A stretch of DNA of 64,000 nt from Acidobacteriota bacterium. Lineage in GTDB: Bacteria; Acidobacteriota; Terriglobia; Terriglobales; Acidobacteriaceae. The notes below the pieces were generated by a model. It saw only the letters and a program-made list of their open reading frames with translations. It searched no databases and was not told the DNA's origin. Positions 36,921 to 47,651 of the stretch are shown here, in pieces. The stretch covers positions 124,001-188,000 of the forward strand of contig JAJXZT010000016.1 in NCBI GenBank assembly GCA_021779935.1, in the 5' to 3' direction. Numbering within the stretch: position 1 is the stretch's first letter; each line of letters begins with the position of its first letter. Made by a program: the position numbers and the translations under genes.

Positions 36921-39098
36921 TCAGTTGCCATTCGTGAGCTGGTAGGGCTTCTGCAGGTACTGACGTGCCGCATCCAGCGCGCCCTGGGTGTTGTCGTTGG
37001 TTTGCAGCGCCTGGCGATACTCGTTCACCGCGCGTTCGCGCTGGCCGGTGAGATCGAAGATCTTGCCGAGCTGGATGTGGCTCCAGACTTCAGTCCATTT
37101 CGGATCGCCATCGCCATTCAAGGCGTCGCGGTAGGCGTTTGCCGCAGCCTGGTAATTGCGCTGCAGGTAGAAGACTTCCGCGATACGGTAATGCGCGAGC
37201 GAACTGTTGCGGTTGATGTCCAGCGCCTTCTGGAACTCGCGCAGGGACTCAGCCAGATTGCCCTGCTGGACCAACTGCTGTCCGCGCATGATGGCGGTGC
37301 GAATGCGCAGATCCGGCGAGTTCTTCAGCACCCAGTCGTTGGGGTCGATGGATATCTTGCGCGGTCGGCCAAACGTTGACACCGAATAGCTGGAGTTGGT
37401 GCCGACAACCTCGATCTTCTGGTTCACCGTTTTTCCGTCGGTGTCGATCCTTAATTCGACTGGCATACGGAAGAGATCGAGATCCTGAGAGATTTCGCCA
37501 ACTACGCGGAATCCCTTGGCGGTGCGGAAGATGGTGTACTTGTTCTTGAACTCCGGCGCACCAGTGGAATCGAGCCACTGCGAGAAGAACCATGTCAGTT
37601 GTTCGCCGTAAACCTGTTCCGCGGTTTTCTGCAGGTCCGCGGTGGAGACGGGTTTGGTGGCATACTGCGACATGAAGGCGCGAATCGTCTGATCGTACTT
37701 CTCGTCGCCAAGTACCCAGCGCAGCATGTGGAAAATCATGCCGCCCTTGTCGGTGACCATGGACTGGAAGACCGGGTCGAAGACGTCTAGTGTGCCCGCC
37801 TGGCCCAAGGGAACGCTGTCGTAGGCAAGCGCGCCAACCGACATATCCTTGATGGCTTCCTGCTCGCCTGCCTTGCCTGCCGCGAATTCAATGTAACGGG
37901 CTTCGCTGTATCGCGAGCCGCCCTCGGTGATCCACCAGTCGTTGTTGGTTGCCGGACTGACCAGCACGCCCCACCACTGGTGCGCGACTGTGTCCGCCAG
38001 CAGGCGGTAGTCCACGGGGGTGCTGATGGCGCGGCTGGCCAGCGCGGCCAATCCAGGAGCCCAGGCGGTCGGAACCGTGTCGTCCGGCAATTCGACGAGG
38101 TTCAACTTGCTTGTCATCGGCACGCCGTAGAGCGTCGTAAAGTAGGCCATTTCCTTCAGCGCGGTGTCGCCGTAGGTCTGTGCGACTGCCTGATGCGCGG
38201 GCAGGAAATAGACGTGGGCCGTCATACCGGCTTCGTGCACCACCGTGTCGGTGAACTTGCCGATGACGATGGTTCCCGGGAAACTGGGTTTGTCCCACAC
38301 GAAATTAAACGTCTGATAGTTGGGGCCCTTGGCGGCTTCCACCGGATTTTCAGGGGGAGTGGTCTTCTCTTCCTTTGCCGTTTTGCGCTTGCCGCGTTCG
38401 GTGCGCGATTCGGGCTTTTTCTTCTGTTCTTCGCGCCGCGCGAGTCGAGGGACTTCGCCCTGGCCGGCTTCCGATGCCTTGTCTGGAGAAGCCGCCGAAA
38501 CGCTGGTGGAAATCGTCGCCGTGCTGCTGCCGGATTCCATGGCGCCGCTGCCGACTACGACGTATCCCTGCGGAACGTTCACGTGGATGTTCGCGGTGAA
38601 GCGATCAATCCCATAGCCAGTCACGGGGAACCAGCGTCCAGCATAGAGGAGGTAGGAGACCGGGTCGGAGATGGACGCCAGCTTGAGACCCGGAACCGGG
38701 CTGTCATCGACGGAAGAGATATTCCCTTCGTAGTCGAAGGTCAGCGTCGAGGTCTGGCCCTTGGTCATGCCATTGGGCAACGCCACGCGCACGGTGGAGT
38801 CCTGCGAAACTCTTTCGGCGGACAGTACCTGGCCGGTAGAGTCCACTACGCGGGTCGGTCGCAACGCGTTGTGAAGCTGGAAAATGGCGATGCTGATGTC
38901 GTCCAGGGCAGTGAACGTAACTTGCGCCTTGGCAACGAGTTGGTGCGTCTGCGGATTTACCGTCGCATCGATGACATAACTATTTACTTGAATGCGAGGC
39001 TTTTCCGCTGCGCCGACATGCAGCGCGATGGTGAGTGCAGCAACGATGGCCAGAACCACGAATACAGCACGCCCAGCGGGACGTCGTGCCTTATGCAT
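36921..39098 (-). CDS. M1-aminopeptidase-like protein with disrupted zinc site and C-terminal TPRs
   Basis: A 725-residue exported protein (signal/anchor about 10-31). It has an M1-like N-terminal beta domain, a highly charged linker (about 205-255, with REEQKKKPESRTERGKRKTAKEEK-type composition), an M1-like catalytic region and two or three TPRs at the end (FQKALDIN, AYRDALNG, EYRQALQT). Where M1 enzymes have HExxH-x18-E, this protein reads DTVAH (Asp369, Thr370, His373), with the third ligand Glu392 kept at the correct distance. The first zinc His and the catalytic Glu are therefore lost, and the GAMEN motif is absent. Peptidase activity is unlikely. ATG 39098 (MHKARR) is chosen for its membrane segment. 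It lies downstream of lpxB, same strand. Confidence 0.8.
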   Translation of the reverse strand: MHKARRPAGRAVFVVLAIVAALTIALHVGAAEKPRIQVNSYVIDATVNPQTHQLVAKAQVTFTALDDISIAIFQLHNALRPTRVVDSTGQVLSAERVSQDSTVRVALPNGMTKGQTSTLTFDYEGNISSVDDSPVPGLKLASISDPVSYLLYAGRWFPVTGYGIDRFTANIHVNVPQGYVVVGSGAMESGSSTATISTSVSAASPDKASEAGQGEVPRLARREEQKKKPESRTERGKRKTAKEEKTTPPENPVEAAKGPNYQTFNFVWDKPSFPGTIVIGKFTDTVVHEAGMTAHVYFLPAHQAVAQTYGDTALKEMAYFTTLYGVPMTSKLNLVELPDDTVPTAWAPGLAALASRAISTPVDYRLLADTVAHQWWGVLVSPATNNDWWITEGGSRYSEARYIEFAAGKAGEQEAIKDMSVGALAYDSVPLGQAGTLDVFDPVFQSMVTDKGGMIFHMLRWVLGDEKYDQTIRAFMSQYATKPVSTADLQKTAEQVYGEQLTWFFSQWLDSTGAPEFKNKYTIFRTAKGFRVVGEISQDLDLFRMPVELRIDTDGKTVNQKIEVVGTNSSYSVSTFGRPRKISIDPNDWVLKNSPDLRIRTAIMRGQQLVQQGNLAESLREFQKALDINRNSSLAHYRIAEVFYLQRNYQAAANAYRDALNGDGDPKWTEVWSHIQLGKIFDLTGQRERAVNEYRQALQTNDNTQGALDAARQYLQKPYQLTNGN

Positions 39099-39241
39099 GT
39101 AGAAATTGCTCCCTGCAGAGATCCACAATCTTACTTGATGTGACAACCGCCTCAAAAGGTGCTTGTCTTGTTCTGGTTACAGGTAGTTCTTTTCCGAAAA
39201 CACGGCGTAAGACCGGAAGTTCCCTTGGAATCTCAATACTC

Positions 39242-40432
39242 TCATGGCCGCGCAACTTTCCAAACCATTGTGGCGGCCCTCTCGGCTGCAATGTGCCCTT
39301 CGCCGGCAGAGAGTTTCTGCCGAACTTCCGCTAAGTCCTTTAACATCTGTGAGCGCCGAGGGCCATCGGAGAGCAGCGGGAGCAACGCCTCTTCTACTGC
39401 TTCGGACGTAAATCGGCCCTGCACCAGTTCCGGGACAACCTCGCGTCCGGCAATCAGGTTGACCATTCCGAAATTGGACAGATTCACGAGACGCCGGCCA
39501 AGGAACCACGTCAGTGGGGTTACGCGGTAAATCATGACGAAGGGTGTGCCAATGACGGCAGCTTCGACCGTTGCCGTTCCGCTGGCGACGATCCCGGCGC
39601 GTGCCTGGGCGAGCGCCGTTCGTGCAGACGGTACGAACGTTATCTTCGTCCGTGGAGAAGCGACGCCTCGGAGTGTCTCCACCTGGGCTCGAACCCAGTC
39701 CACTTGGAGCGTCGACGCGACGGGCAGAAGATACTCGTAGCCCGGGCCGAGACGGTCTACCGTACCCATGATCCCCGGGAGATTGAGCATGAGTTCCTTG
39801 CGGCGACTGCCGGGCAGGATCGCGATCCACGGTTTGTCCGGGTCGAGCCGGTGACGGGCCGCAAACGCCTCGCGAGGCTCGACTGGCGAAGCGATCTCGG
39901 TGAGCGGATGCCCGACGAACTCGGCGTCCACGCCGTGACGCGCATAGAACCCGCGCTCGAAGGGAAAGATGATGAGCATCTTGTTGACGTAGCGCTGCAC
40001 GAGCTTGATCCGCCCCTGCCTCCAGGCCCAGAGCTGAGGACTCACGTAATAAACAACGGGGATGCCTCGGCGATGAAGCTGACGTGCGAGTCGGAAATTC
40101 CAGTCAGGAAAGTCAATGAGCACAGCCACGTCAGGACGGCGGCGGTCCACCTCGCGCAACAGTCGATGGAACGCGCGATAGATGCCTGGCAGATGGTTGA
40201 CGACTTCGGCCAGTCCGACGACCGCGACATCGCGGGCATCGATGACCGTGTCGCAGCCGGCTTCACGCATGCGTTCGCCGCCAAGGCCGAAGCACTCGAT
40301 GGGGCCGGAACCACGCTCGTGGGCGAGCGCCTGTAATGCCTGCAGCAAGTCCGCGCCGTACATCTCACCAGAAGCTTCCCCGGCGGAGATCAATATGCGG
40401 ACGGGAGACGTAGCTGGCGACGAGGCAGACAT
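39242..40432 (-). CDS. lpxB: Lipid-A-disaccharide synthase
   Basis: A 396-residue GT19 enzyme of standard length. Features include ILISAGEASGEMYGADLL at the N-terminus, CFGLGGERMREAGC, LIDFPDWNFRLA, YYVSPQLWAWRQGR, FVGHPLTE and ILPGSRRKE. It joins UDP-2,3-diacylglucosamine and lipid X into the lipid A disaccharide on the inner membrane, evidence for an LPS-bearing envelope. It follows an MsbA-like ABC exporter by 63 bp on the same strand. Confidence 0.96.
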   Translation of the reverse strand: MSASSPATSPVRILISAGEASGEMYGADLLQALQALAHERGSGPIECFGLGGERMREAGCDTVIDARDVAVVGLAEVVNHLPGIYRAFHRLLREVDRRRPDVAVLIDFPDWNFRLARQLHRRGIPVVYYVSPQLWAWRQGRIKLVQRYVNKMLIIFPFERGFYARHGVDAEFVGHPLTEIASPVEPREAFAARHRLDPDKPWIAILPGSRRKELMLNLPGIMGTVDRLGPGYEYLLPVASTLQVDWVRAQVETLRGVASPRTKITFVPSARTALAQARAGIVASGTATVEAAVIGTPFVMIYRVTPLTWFLGRRLVNLSNFGMVNLIAGREVVPELVQGRFTSEAVEEALLPLLSDGPRRSQMLKDLAEVRQKLSAGEGHIAAERAATMVWKVARP

Positions 40433-40495
40433 GTCGAAAGAGAAGAATAGCAGGCGGGAGAGGTCACGAGTAAGAACTACGGGGCGGGTGCAGGA

Positions 40496-42442
40496 TCAGT
40501 CGTCGCCAACGCTGGCTTCTGCCGTGGCCGGTGGCTGGGCCATCCCGCCCGGCACGGGCATTTCCTGATCCTTGTACTGGAGCTGGTAGAGCTTGTAGTA
40601 GATGCCGCGCTGCGCGAGCAGTTGCTGGTGCGTGCCCATCTCGCGGACCTTGCCCTTGTGCATCACAATGATCTTGTCGGCGCGCTGGATGGTGGAAAGC
40701 CGGTGGGCAATGATGAGCGAGGTTCGACCCTCGACCATGCGGGTCAAGGCTTCGCGGACGCGGAACTCGGTCTCGGTGTCCACACTGGAGGTTGCCTCGT
40801 CGAGAATCAGGATCTTGGGGGCGTGGGCGAGTGCGCGGGCAAACGAGATCAGTTGTTTCTGCCCGGTGGAAAGCGTGCTGCCGCGTTCACGTACCTTTGA
40901 GTCGAATCCGTCGGGCAGGGAACGGATGAAATCCGCGACGTTGACTTCTTCGGCGGCTTTTTCCACGGCTTCATCGTCAATCCACTGAGTGCCGAGGCGG
41001 ATGTTGTCGGCAACCGTGCCGGAGAAGAGGAACGGGTCCTGCAACACGACGCCGAAACGGCGGCGCAGTTCCTGCGCGTCCATCTCGCGGATATCGACGC
41101 CATCAATTTTGATGGCTCCCTGCTGAACGTCGTAAAAACGCAGCAGCAGCGAGATGAGAGTGGTCTTGCCGGCTCCGGTATGGCCCACGATTGCGACCGT
41201 CTCACCGGGCTCCAGAGTGAACGATGTGTCGCGCAGCACCCAATCCCACTCCTGCGTGGCTGCGGCCGCGGCCTTGCTTCCATTGGCGTCGACTGCGGGG
41301 TTTTCCGGCGGAGGCACGGTGCGATACGCAAACCAGACGTGATCGAACTCGATACGTCCCGGGCCGCTCGGTGTCTTTGGATTCGCCGGAGAAACAATCT
41401 CGGGCTTTGTGTCCACCAGTTTGAAGACGCGCTCGCTGGCCGCCATAGCCGACTGCAGGATGTTGTACTTTTCGCTGAGATCCTGAATGGGGCGGAAGAA
41501 CCGCTGCGCGTATTGGATGAAAGCTACCAGGATGCCGATGGTCGCCACACCCGCCAGAACGGTGTGTCCCCCGTACCAGATGACGCTGGCGATGGCGATG
41601 GCCGAGAGGATTTCAACCACCGGGTAGTACAACGCATACGCCATGATGGCGTCCTTGTAGGCGCCCATGTGCGAGGCATTGATATCTGAAAATTTATCGA
41701 AGGCGCGCTCTTCGCGATTGAACAACTGGAGCGGCACGATTCCGGTGATGTGCTCCTGAAGATATGCGTTGATCTTGGCAATGGCCACGCGGATGCGGCG
41801 ATAACTCTCGCGCACGGAGCGGCGGAAGACCAGGGTGGCAAAGAAGATGAGCGGCAGCACCGCGAACGCAACCAGCGCGAGTCGCCAGCTCATCTTGAGC
41901 ATGATGGCGATAATGCCGCCGAGTACGAAGATATCTTCAAAGATCGAAACGACGCCGGAGGTGAACATTTCGTTCAGCGCATCCACGTCGGTCGTCACGC
42001 GCGTTACCAGCCGTCCGACAGGATTCTTGTCGAAGAAGCCAAGGTGCATGCTCTGCATGTGGCGGTAGATCTGGCTGCGGAGGTCGAACATGACTTTCTG
42101 GCCGATCCACTGCATCAGGTAGGTCTGCGTGAATTCGAGCAGGAAGCTGGCAGACATCAGCCCGACATAGATCAGGCCGATCTGGGCGATGCCGACGAGC
42201 GGTTGCGAACTGAGGAAGCGGTCGAGGAACGAGTGGGTTTCGCCGGCCTTGCTCGAGAGATACTTGTCGATCGCAATCTTGGTGAGGTAGGGGCCCAGGA
42301 CATCCGCGGCGGCCTTCAGCATGATGGCAATGAGCGCCACCACGACCTGCCATTTGTATGGACGCAGGTAGGTCAGCAGCCTCCCCATGAGGCGGCTGTC
42401 GTATGCTTTTCCTAGTACTTCTTCTTCCTGGTTTGCAGCCAT
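40496..42442 (-). CDS. MsbA-like ABC exporter (fused permease and ATPase)
   Basis: A 648-residue half-transporter. A six-helix membrane domain (about 25-345) is followed by an ATPase with Walker A GHTGAGKTT, Q-loop VVLQDPFLF, signature LSTGQKQ and Walker B ILILDEATSS. A short insert rich in Ala (KAAAAATQ) lies before the ATPase core. It could export lipid A-core or another lipid; being immediately upstream of lpxB supports but does not prove a lipid A flippase role. ATG 42442 (MAANQ) is chosen because the upstream in-frame sequence overlaps the divergent hemW promoter and gene and has no family match. Confidence 0.88.
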   Translation of the reverse strand: MAANQEEEVLGKAYDSRLMGRLLTYLRPYKWQVVVALIAIMLKAAADVLGPYLTKIAIDKYLSSKAGETHSFLDRFLSSQPLVGIAQIGLIYVGLMSASFLLEFTQTYLMQWIGQKVMFDLRSQIYRHMQSMHLGFFDKNPVGRLVTRVTTDVDALNEMFTSGVVSIFEDIFVLGGIIAIMLKMSWRLALVAFAVLPLIFFATLVFRRSVRESYRRIRVAIAKINAYLQEHITGIVPLQLFNREERAFDKFSDINASHMGAYKDAIMAYALYYPVVEILSAIAIASVIWYGGHTVLAGVATIGILVAFIQYAQRFFRPIQDLSEKYNILQSAMAASERVFKLVDTKPEIVSPANPKTPSGPGRIEFDHVWFAYRTVPPPENPAVDANGSKAAAAATQEWDWVLRDTSFTLEPGETVAIVGHTGAGKTTLISLLLRFYDVQQGAIKIDGVDIREMDAQELRRRFGVVLQDPFLFSGTVADNIRLGTQWIDDEAVEKAAEEVNVADFIRSLPDGFDSKVRERGSTLSTGQKQLISFARALAHAPKILILDEATSSVDTETEFRVREALTRMVEGRTSLIIAHRLSTIQRADKIIVMHKGKVREMGTHQQLLAQRGIYYKLYQLQYKDQEMPVPGGMAQPPATAEASVGDD

Positions 42443-42604
42443 GCGTCGCTTGAAAGTCCTGCCCTGACCATTGTAAACGCCAGTTCTTAGTAGACGCGCG
42501 AAAGGGTGTTGCGGACGGAAATTATTTGTGAAAACGACTACTTGAGCGGGCGCGCCAATTGTGCCGCGCCGGCAAGGCGTGGCGAGAACTAAAATGAGAG
42601 AACA

Positions 42605-43813
42605 ATGCCTCTCGGCCTGTACATCTCGGTGCCCTTCTGCCGGACGAAATGTTCGTTCTGTAATTTTTCCGCGGGCGTATTTTCCCGCAGCTTGTTCGAT
42701 CGTTACGTGGAACACCTGGAGAGGGAACTGGCCGGAGCCGAACGGATCGCGAACGCCATGGGCGGACGATTCGAACCCGAGGTGGATTCCATCTATCTCG
42801 GCGGCGGAACGCCAAGCGTGCTTGCCCCGGACCAACTGGCGCGACTCTTTGCGGCCGTGCGGGGGAATTTCCACGTGCACGCTTCGGCGGAGACGACCGT
42901 GGAGTGCGCTCCCGGAACGCTGCAACCGGAGTTGGTCGAGACGCTTCTTGCGTGTGGAGTGAATCGGGTCAGCCTGGGCGTGCAGTCGTTCATCGACCGC
43001 GAATCTTCGTCAGTCGGGCGCCTGCACACGCGCGCCATCACACTGGCGGATATCGAACGTCTTCGTGCCGCCGGGATTTCCGACATCAGCGTAGATCTGA
43101 TCGCCGGACTGCCCTACCAGACAAAAGGTTCATGGGCGGATTCGCTGCGCGAAGTAGTCGCGACGGAAGTGCCGCACGTCAGCGTCTACATGCTGGAAGT
43201 TGACGAGGACTCGCGCCTCGGCCGAGAGTTGATCGCCGGTGGCACTCGCTATCACGCACACCACGTTCCGGACGAGGATTTGACGGCAGACCTCTACGAG
43301 CAGGCAACAGAAGAGCTGAACATGGCAGGTATCTCGCAGTACGAGATATCGAACTTTGCACGAACGGGTAGGCAGTCACGACACAACCTGAAGTATTGGA
43401 CTCGCCAGCCGTATCTCGGTTTCGGAGTGGATGCGCATTCCATGCTGCCATCGGCTGGCTCGACTGAGCCACACGCCGCAGTCCGCTTCGCCACTGTCGA
43501 CAACCTCGACGAATTGCTTGCCGGGGCTCCACGCGAGCGCACCAATGTGGACCGCACCGCGGCTATCGAGGAGACTTTCTTCCTTGGACTTCGGCTTAAT
43601 CGCGGAGTCAGTCTTGCGGAAGTACGCGGCAGGTTTGGGGACGATGCCGTGTCGCGCTACGAAGCTGTAATCGCTGATCTTGTCGAGGCAAAACTGGTCG
43701 AGCTTCAGGATAAAGTACTCCGGCTGACTCCGCGTGGACGGCTGCTATCCAACAATGTGTTTGAGCGATTCCTGTGCGATCGTTCGCCGGTTCGGGACGG
43801 TCCCGGAACGTAG
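42605..43813 (+). CDS. hemW: HemW-like radical SAM haem chaperone
   Basis: A 402-residue protein of the HemN/HemW family. The N-terminal motif is Cys12-x3-Cys16-x2-Cys19 followed by Phe ([10 protein letters not shown]). HemN-type coproporphyrinogen dehydrogenases are longer and have CxxxCxxCxC, so HemW is favoured. IYLGGGTPS and VSLGVQSF are typical. HemW binds haem and delivers it to respiratory proteins. It is divergent from the ABC exporter and just upstream of threonine aldolase. Confidence 0.88.
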   Translation: MPLGLYISVPFCRTKCSFCNFSAGVFSRSLFDRYVEHLERELAGAERIANAMGGRFEPEVDSIYLGGGTPSVLAPDQLARLFAAVRGNFHVHASAETTVECAPGTLQPELVETLLACGVNRVSLGVQSFIDRESSSVGRLHTRAITLADIERLRAAGISDISVDLIAGLPYQTKGSWADSLREVVATEVPHVSVYMLEVDEDSRLGRELIAGGTRYHAHHVPDEDLTADLYEQATEELNMAGISQYEISNFARTGRQSRHNLKYWTRQPYLGFGVDAHSMLPSAGSTEPHAAVRFATVDNLDELLAGAPRERTNVDRTAAIEETFFLGLRLNRGVSLAEVRGRFGDDAVSRYEAVIADLVEAKLVELQDKVLRLTPRGRLLSNNVFERFLCDRSPVRDGPGT

Positions 43814-43907
43814 GGGTGGTTGGCACTTTCTGCATCAAGAAGTAGTCCTCGCAGGCTGCCATCGCTGGTACACTCGGCGTGTACATTTTGGGATAAGGAA
43901 TATTTCG

Positions 43908-44984
43908 ATGGGCGATTCTTCCGCAAATTCTCCGAGCAAACCCTTCATTGATCTCCGCAGTGACACAGTAACGCATCCAACCGACGAGATGCGCCGCGCG
44001 ATGGCCTCCGCCGAAGTCGGCGATGACGTTTACTCCGAAGACCCGACGGTCAACAAGCTGGAAGCACGCGCCGCCGAAATCTTCGGGCGGGAAGCGGCGA
44101 TCTTCGTGCCGACCGGAACGATGGGGAACCAGATCGCGGTCAAACTGCACACGCGGCCCGGGCAGGAAATTTTGTGCGAGGAGCGCGGACATATCTTCAA
44201 TTACGAAATGGCGATGGCAAGCTGGTTCAGCGGATGCATTGTTCGTCCCATTGCCGCTCCGCAGGGCATTCTGCGCTGGGATTTAATCGCACCGAAGCTT
44301 TCGCCTGGCATCTACTACATCGCGCAGACGGGACTGGTCGCACTGGAGAATACGCACAACATGGCCGGCGGTTCGGTGATGCCGGTCAGCGTGATGGAAG
44401 AAGTATGCGAACACGCGCACGAGAAGGGGATTCCCGTTCATCTCGACGGCGCTCGCATCTTCAATGCTTCCGTTGCCCTGGGAAAACCCGTGGCGGAAAT
44501 CACGCAGAAGTTCGACTCCGTGATGTTCTGTCTCTCGAAGGGACTCGGCGCACCGGTAGGGTCGATGCTGGTGGGAAGCCGCAAATTCATCGCCGAGGCG
44601 CGTGCGGTTCGCAAGGCGCTTGGCGGCGGAATGCGGCAAGCCGGAGTTCTGGCGGCTGCGGGGTTGATCGCGTTGGAGAAGAGTCCGCTGCGGCTGCATG
44701 AGGACCATGCGAATGCGCGCTACCTGGCCGAGAGTCTGGCGCAAATTCCGGGCATCAAGCTGGACATGGCGACCGTGCAAACCAACATCGTAATCTTTGA
44801 CGTGAGCGGCACGGGAATGCCGGCGGCGGACATTGTCACGCGCCTCAAGGAGCGCGGAGTGCTGTGCGGCGCAGTAAATCCGCAGACGATCCGCTTCGTG
44901 ACCCACTGCGACGTCAATCGCGACGGCTGCGGACGGGCGCTCCAGGCGATGGAAGCGATCTGCGCTGCAAAAGCCGGCGCCTGA
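43908..44984 (+). CDS. ltaE: Low-specificity L-threonine aldolase
   Basis: A 358-residue PLP enzyme. [12 protein letters not shown] at the N-terminus, [11 protein letters not shown], and the PLP-binding Lys211 in [11 protein letters not shown] are diagnostic. It splits L-threonine/allo-threonine into glycine and acetaldehyde. The ATG at 43908 is chosen for AAGGAA 7 nt upstream; the longer frame overlaps the end of hemW. Confidence 0.93.
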   Translation: MGDSSANSPSKPFIDLRSDTVTHPTDEMRRAMASAEVGDDVYSEDPTVNKLEARAAEIFGREAAIFVPTGTMGNQIAVKLHTRPGQEILCEERGHIFNYEMAMASWFSGCIVRPIAAPQGILRWDLIAPKLSPGIYYIAQTGLVALENTHNMAGGSVMPVSVMEEVCEHAHEKGIPVHLDGARIFNASVALGKPVAEITQKFDSVMFCLSKGLGAPVGSMLVGSRKFIAEARAVRKALGGGMRQAGVLAAAGLIALEKSPLRLHEDHANARYLAESLAQIPGIKLDMATVQTNIVIFDVSGTGMPAADIVTRLKERGVLCGAVNPQTIRFVTHCDVNRDGCGRALQAMEAICAAKAGA

Positions 44985-45108
44985 CCAGGGCCGAGGCAAG
45001 CCTATGTTGCCTGTCATAGAAATTCGCCGGTGTTTCTATTGAACGGACCTGCGCCGCGCAGGTGCGCGACTCAAAGTCGAACTTCTGCGGCGCAGTATCA
45101 CGCCGAAA

Positions 45109-45258
45109 ATGTCAATGGCCGTCGGCGAGTTTGAAATTCTCATCGACGAAATTCGCCTCTACTCCTACAAAGCCGAGGGCAAGCTGCCCAGCAACGACGA
45201 ACTTCTAGACCTGGTGATTGAGGCGCGGAGCAACCTTCTGCGCCGGGAATTGCTCTGA
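45109..45258 (+). CDS. 49-residue hypothetical protein
   Basis: A short frame with codon use like its neighbours encodes MSMAVGEFEILIDEIRLYSY and ends in ARSNLLRRELL. It is acidic and helical, with no known family. The frame is open upstream to 45043, so translation might start earlier at a non-ATG codon. No clear ribosome-binding site is visible. The rest of 44985-45443 holds no other gene that I can support. Confidence 0.4.
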   Translation: MSMAVGEFEILIDEIRLYSYKAEGKLPSNDELLDLVIEARSNLLRRELL

Positions 45259-45443
45259 CCACGCAGAGCTGGGCGATCCCGCCAGGGGGATGGCCGAGAG
45301 CGCGAGTTGGAGACGCAGATACGCTGCTTGTGATATAACCATCAGTTTTCCTAATCGACCGGCCGTCACTTGAAACCTGCTGTGCGAACTCTCGCCCGTC
45401 TGGTAGACGACGGATTTCGGATTATGCCCCCTTGGAGGACTTC

Positions 45444-46586
45444 TTGGATTTTCAATATACGGAAGAGCAACAGCAGTTACGCAAGACTGTGCGCGAGTTT
45501 GCCGAGCGCGAGATTGCGCCTCACGTAATGGAGTGGGACGAGTCCGCTCACTTTCCGCTCGAAACGATAAAAGAACTCGGGCAGCTTGGGCTGATGGGAA
45601 TCATCTTTCCCGCCGAGTACGGTGGCGCGGGCATGGGATACGCCGAGTACGTCATCGCCATCGAAGAGCTGTCCCGCGTGGACGGCTCGGTCGGCATCAT
45701 CGTTGCCGCGCACACATCGCTCGGCTCCAATCACATCTTTATCGCCGGTAACGAAGAGCAGAAGCGCAAGTACATCCCGAAGCTTGCCACGGGCGAATAC
45801 ATTGGCGCCTGGGGACTGACCGAACCGGGCAGCGGATCGGATGCGGGCGGTGCGCGCTGTTCGGCCGTGCGCAAAGGCGGCAAGTGGATTCTGAACGGCA
45901 CCAAGACGTTCATCACCAACGGCTCCTATGCCGACGTCTACGTGGTCATTGCCGTGACCGACAAGACGGCCGGCACGCATGGACTTTCGGCCTTCATCGT
46001 GGAAAAGGGAACCAAGGGATTCCGTCCGGGCAAAAAAGAGAACAAACTCGGATTGCGCGCCAGCGACACCGCCGAGCTGATTTTCGAAGACTGCGAATTG
46101 CCGATTGAGAATCTGCTGGGACATGAAGGCGAGGGCTTTGTCGACGCCATGCGCGTTCTCGACGGCGGGCGCATTTCGATTGCCGCGCTGGGGCTAGGCA
46201 TGGCCCAGGGAGCGTATGAAGCGGCGTTGAAATACAGCAAGCAGCGCAAGCAGTTTGGCAAGGCCATCAGTGAGTTCCAGGCAATCCAGTGGAAGCTCAC
46301 GGACATGGCGACCGAAACCGACGCGGCGCGCCTGCTGACAATGCGCTCGGCGTGGCTCAAGGATAACCACATGAAGACGACGCTGGAATCCTCGATGGCG
46401 AAGCTCTACACGTCGGAGGTGGCGGTGAGAAACGCCAACGAGTGCGTGCAGATTCACGGCGGCTACGGCTTCATCAAGGACTACCCGGCGGAGAAGTTCT
46501 ATCGCGACGTGAAGTTGTGCACGATTGGCGAGGGCACCAGCGAAATCCAGCGGCTGGTGATCGCCCGCCAGCTTCTGAAGGACTAG
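45444..46586 (+). CDS. Acyl-CoA dehydrogenase (short-chain type)
   Basis: A 380-residue FAD enzyme of normal length. It has [14 protein letters not shown] and [10 protein letters not shown] (FAD/substrate site), [34 protein letters not shown], and the catalytic Glu in [16 protein letters not shown]. It removes two hydrogens from a short acyl-CoA. Start TTG at 45444 is preferred because GGAGG (45434-45438) stands 5 nt before it; the earlier TTG at 45432 overlaps that site. meaB follows about 100 nt later. Confidence 0.92.
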   Translation: MDFQYTEEQQQLRKTVREFAEREIAPHVMEWDESAHFPLETIKELGQLGLMGIIFPAEYGGAGMGYAEYVIAIEELSRVDGSVGIIVAAHTSLGSNHIFIAGNEEQKRKYIPKLATGEYIGAWGLTEPGSGSDAGGARCSAVRKGGKWILNGTKTFITNGSYADVYVVIAVTDKTAGTHGLSAFIVEKGTKGFRPGKKENKLGLRASDTAELIFEDCELPIENLLGHEGEGFVDAMRVLDGGRISIAALGLGMAQGAYEAALKYSKQRKQFGKAISEFQAIQWKLTDMATETDAARLLTMRSAWLKDNHMKTTLESSMAKLYTSEVAVRNANECVQIHGGYGFIKDYPAEKFYRDVKLCTIGEGTSEIQRLVIARQLLKD

Positions 46587-46684
46587 TTCCATCTTCGGCA
46601 TTGGAGGTGCGGCCAAGGTCGCGCCTCCGTTGTCGCCCGTGCGAAGCCGCCTTAGCCCCTGTTACACTAATCCGTTTGCATACC

Positions 46685-47638
46685 GTGACTACGACAATTC
46701 AATCCTGGGTAGAAGAAATCCGTAGCGGCAACCTGCGCGCTATTGCACGCGCCATCACTGCGGTAGAAAACCGTGCGCCTGATTCGCACGCACTGTTGAA
46801 GGCGCTCTTTCCTTATAGCGGCAACGCGCGGCTCCTTGGGCTGACGGGCTCTCCGGGGGCCGGCAAGAGCACGCTGGTCGACGCGCTGGCTCGTGAATTC
46901 CGCAAGCAGGACAAGACGATCGGCATCGTGGCCGTAGATCCCACCAGTCCTTTCACCGGCGGGGCGATTCTCGGTGACCGCATTCGTATGCAGGCACACC
47001 ACGCCGATCCCGGCATTTACATTCGCAGCATGGCGACGCGCGGTTCGCTGGGCGGACTCGCAAGCACCACCGCCGACGTGGCCACGGTGCTCGACGCCAG
47101 CGGGCGCGACCTGGTCATGATCGAGACGGTGGGTGTCGGGCAGGATGAAGTCGACATCGTGCGCCTTGCCGATATCACGCTGGTGATTCTCGTTCCCGGC
47201 ATGGGCGACGATGTACAGTCGATCAAGGCCGGCATCATGGAAATCGCCGACATCTTCATCATCAACAAAGCCGACCGAGAAGGCGCCGAGCGCGTGGAAC
47301 GCGAGATACGTAATATGCAGTCGCTGGCTCCCAGGCCGGATAACTGGGTGCCGCCGGTCGTCAAAACGGTGGCGAGCGACGGAACCGGGGTGGCGGACCT
47401 GGCACGCGCCATCGAAGAATACGGCGCATTTCTGCAGAGTTCGGAACTCGGGCGCAAGCGCCGCATAGAAAACTGGCGCACTCGCCTGCTGGAGATGTTG
47501 CGCGACGAAGTGCTGCACCGCGTGGTGCATGAGTATATGAACGGCGAGTCCGCGTCGCGTTATGCCACGGAGGTTGCCGAACATAAGCGCGATCCCTACA
47601 CGCTGGTGGAAGAGATCGTCGCCAGCATCGCCAAGTAG
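46685..47638 (+). CDS. meaB: MeaB/ArgK-type P-loop GTPase (methylmalonyl-CoA mutase chaperone)
   Basis: A 317-residue G3E GTPase: Walker A LTGSPGAGKST, VDPTSPFTGGAILGDRIRM, ETVGVGQDEVD, INKAD. MeaB loads and protects adenosylcobalamin in methylmalonyl-CoA mutase. No mutase is in the window, but mmsA can supply propionyl-CoA and a BtuB-like receptor lies at 61-63 kb. GTG 46685 is chosen; TTG 46676 is possible. A TACACT box at 46663-46668 suggests a very short leader. Confidence 0.9.
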   Translation: MTTTIQSWVEEIRSGNLRAIARAITAVENRAPDSHALLKALFPYSGNARLLGLTGSPGAGKSTLVDALAREFRKQDKTIGIVAVDPTSPFTGGAILGDRIRMQAHHADPGIYIRSMATRGSLGGLASTTADVATVLDASGRDLVMIETVGVGQDEVDIVRLADITLVILVPGMGDDVQSIKAGIMEIADIFIINKADREGAERVEREIRNMQSLAPRPDNWVPPVVKTVASDGTGVADLARAIEEYGAFLQSSELGRKRRIENWRTRLLEMLRDEVLHRVVHEYMNGESASRYATEVAEHKRDPYTLVEEIVASIAK

Positions 47639-47651
47639 TGAGCATCGACAA

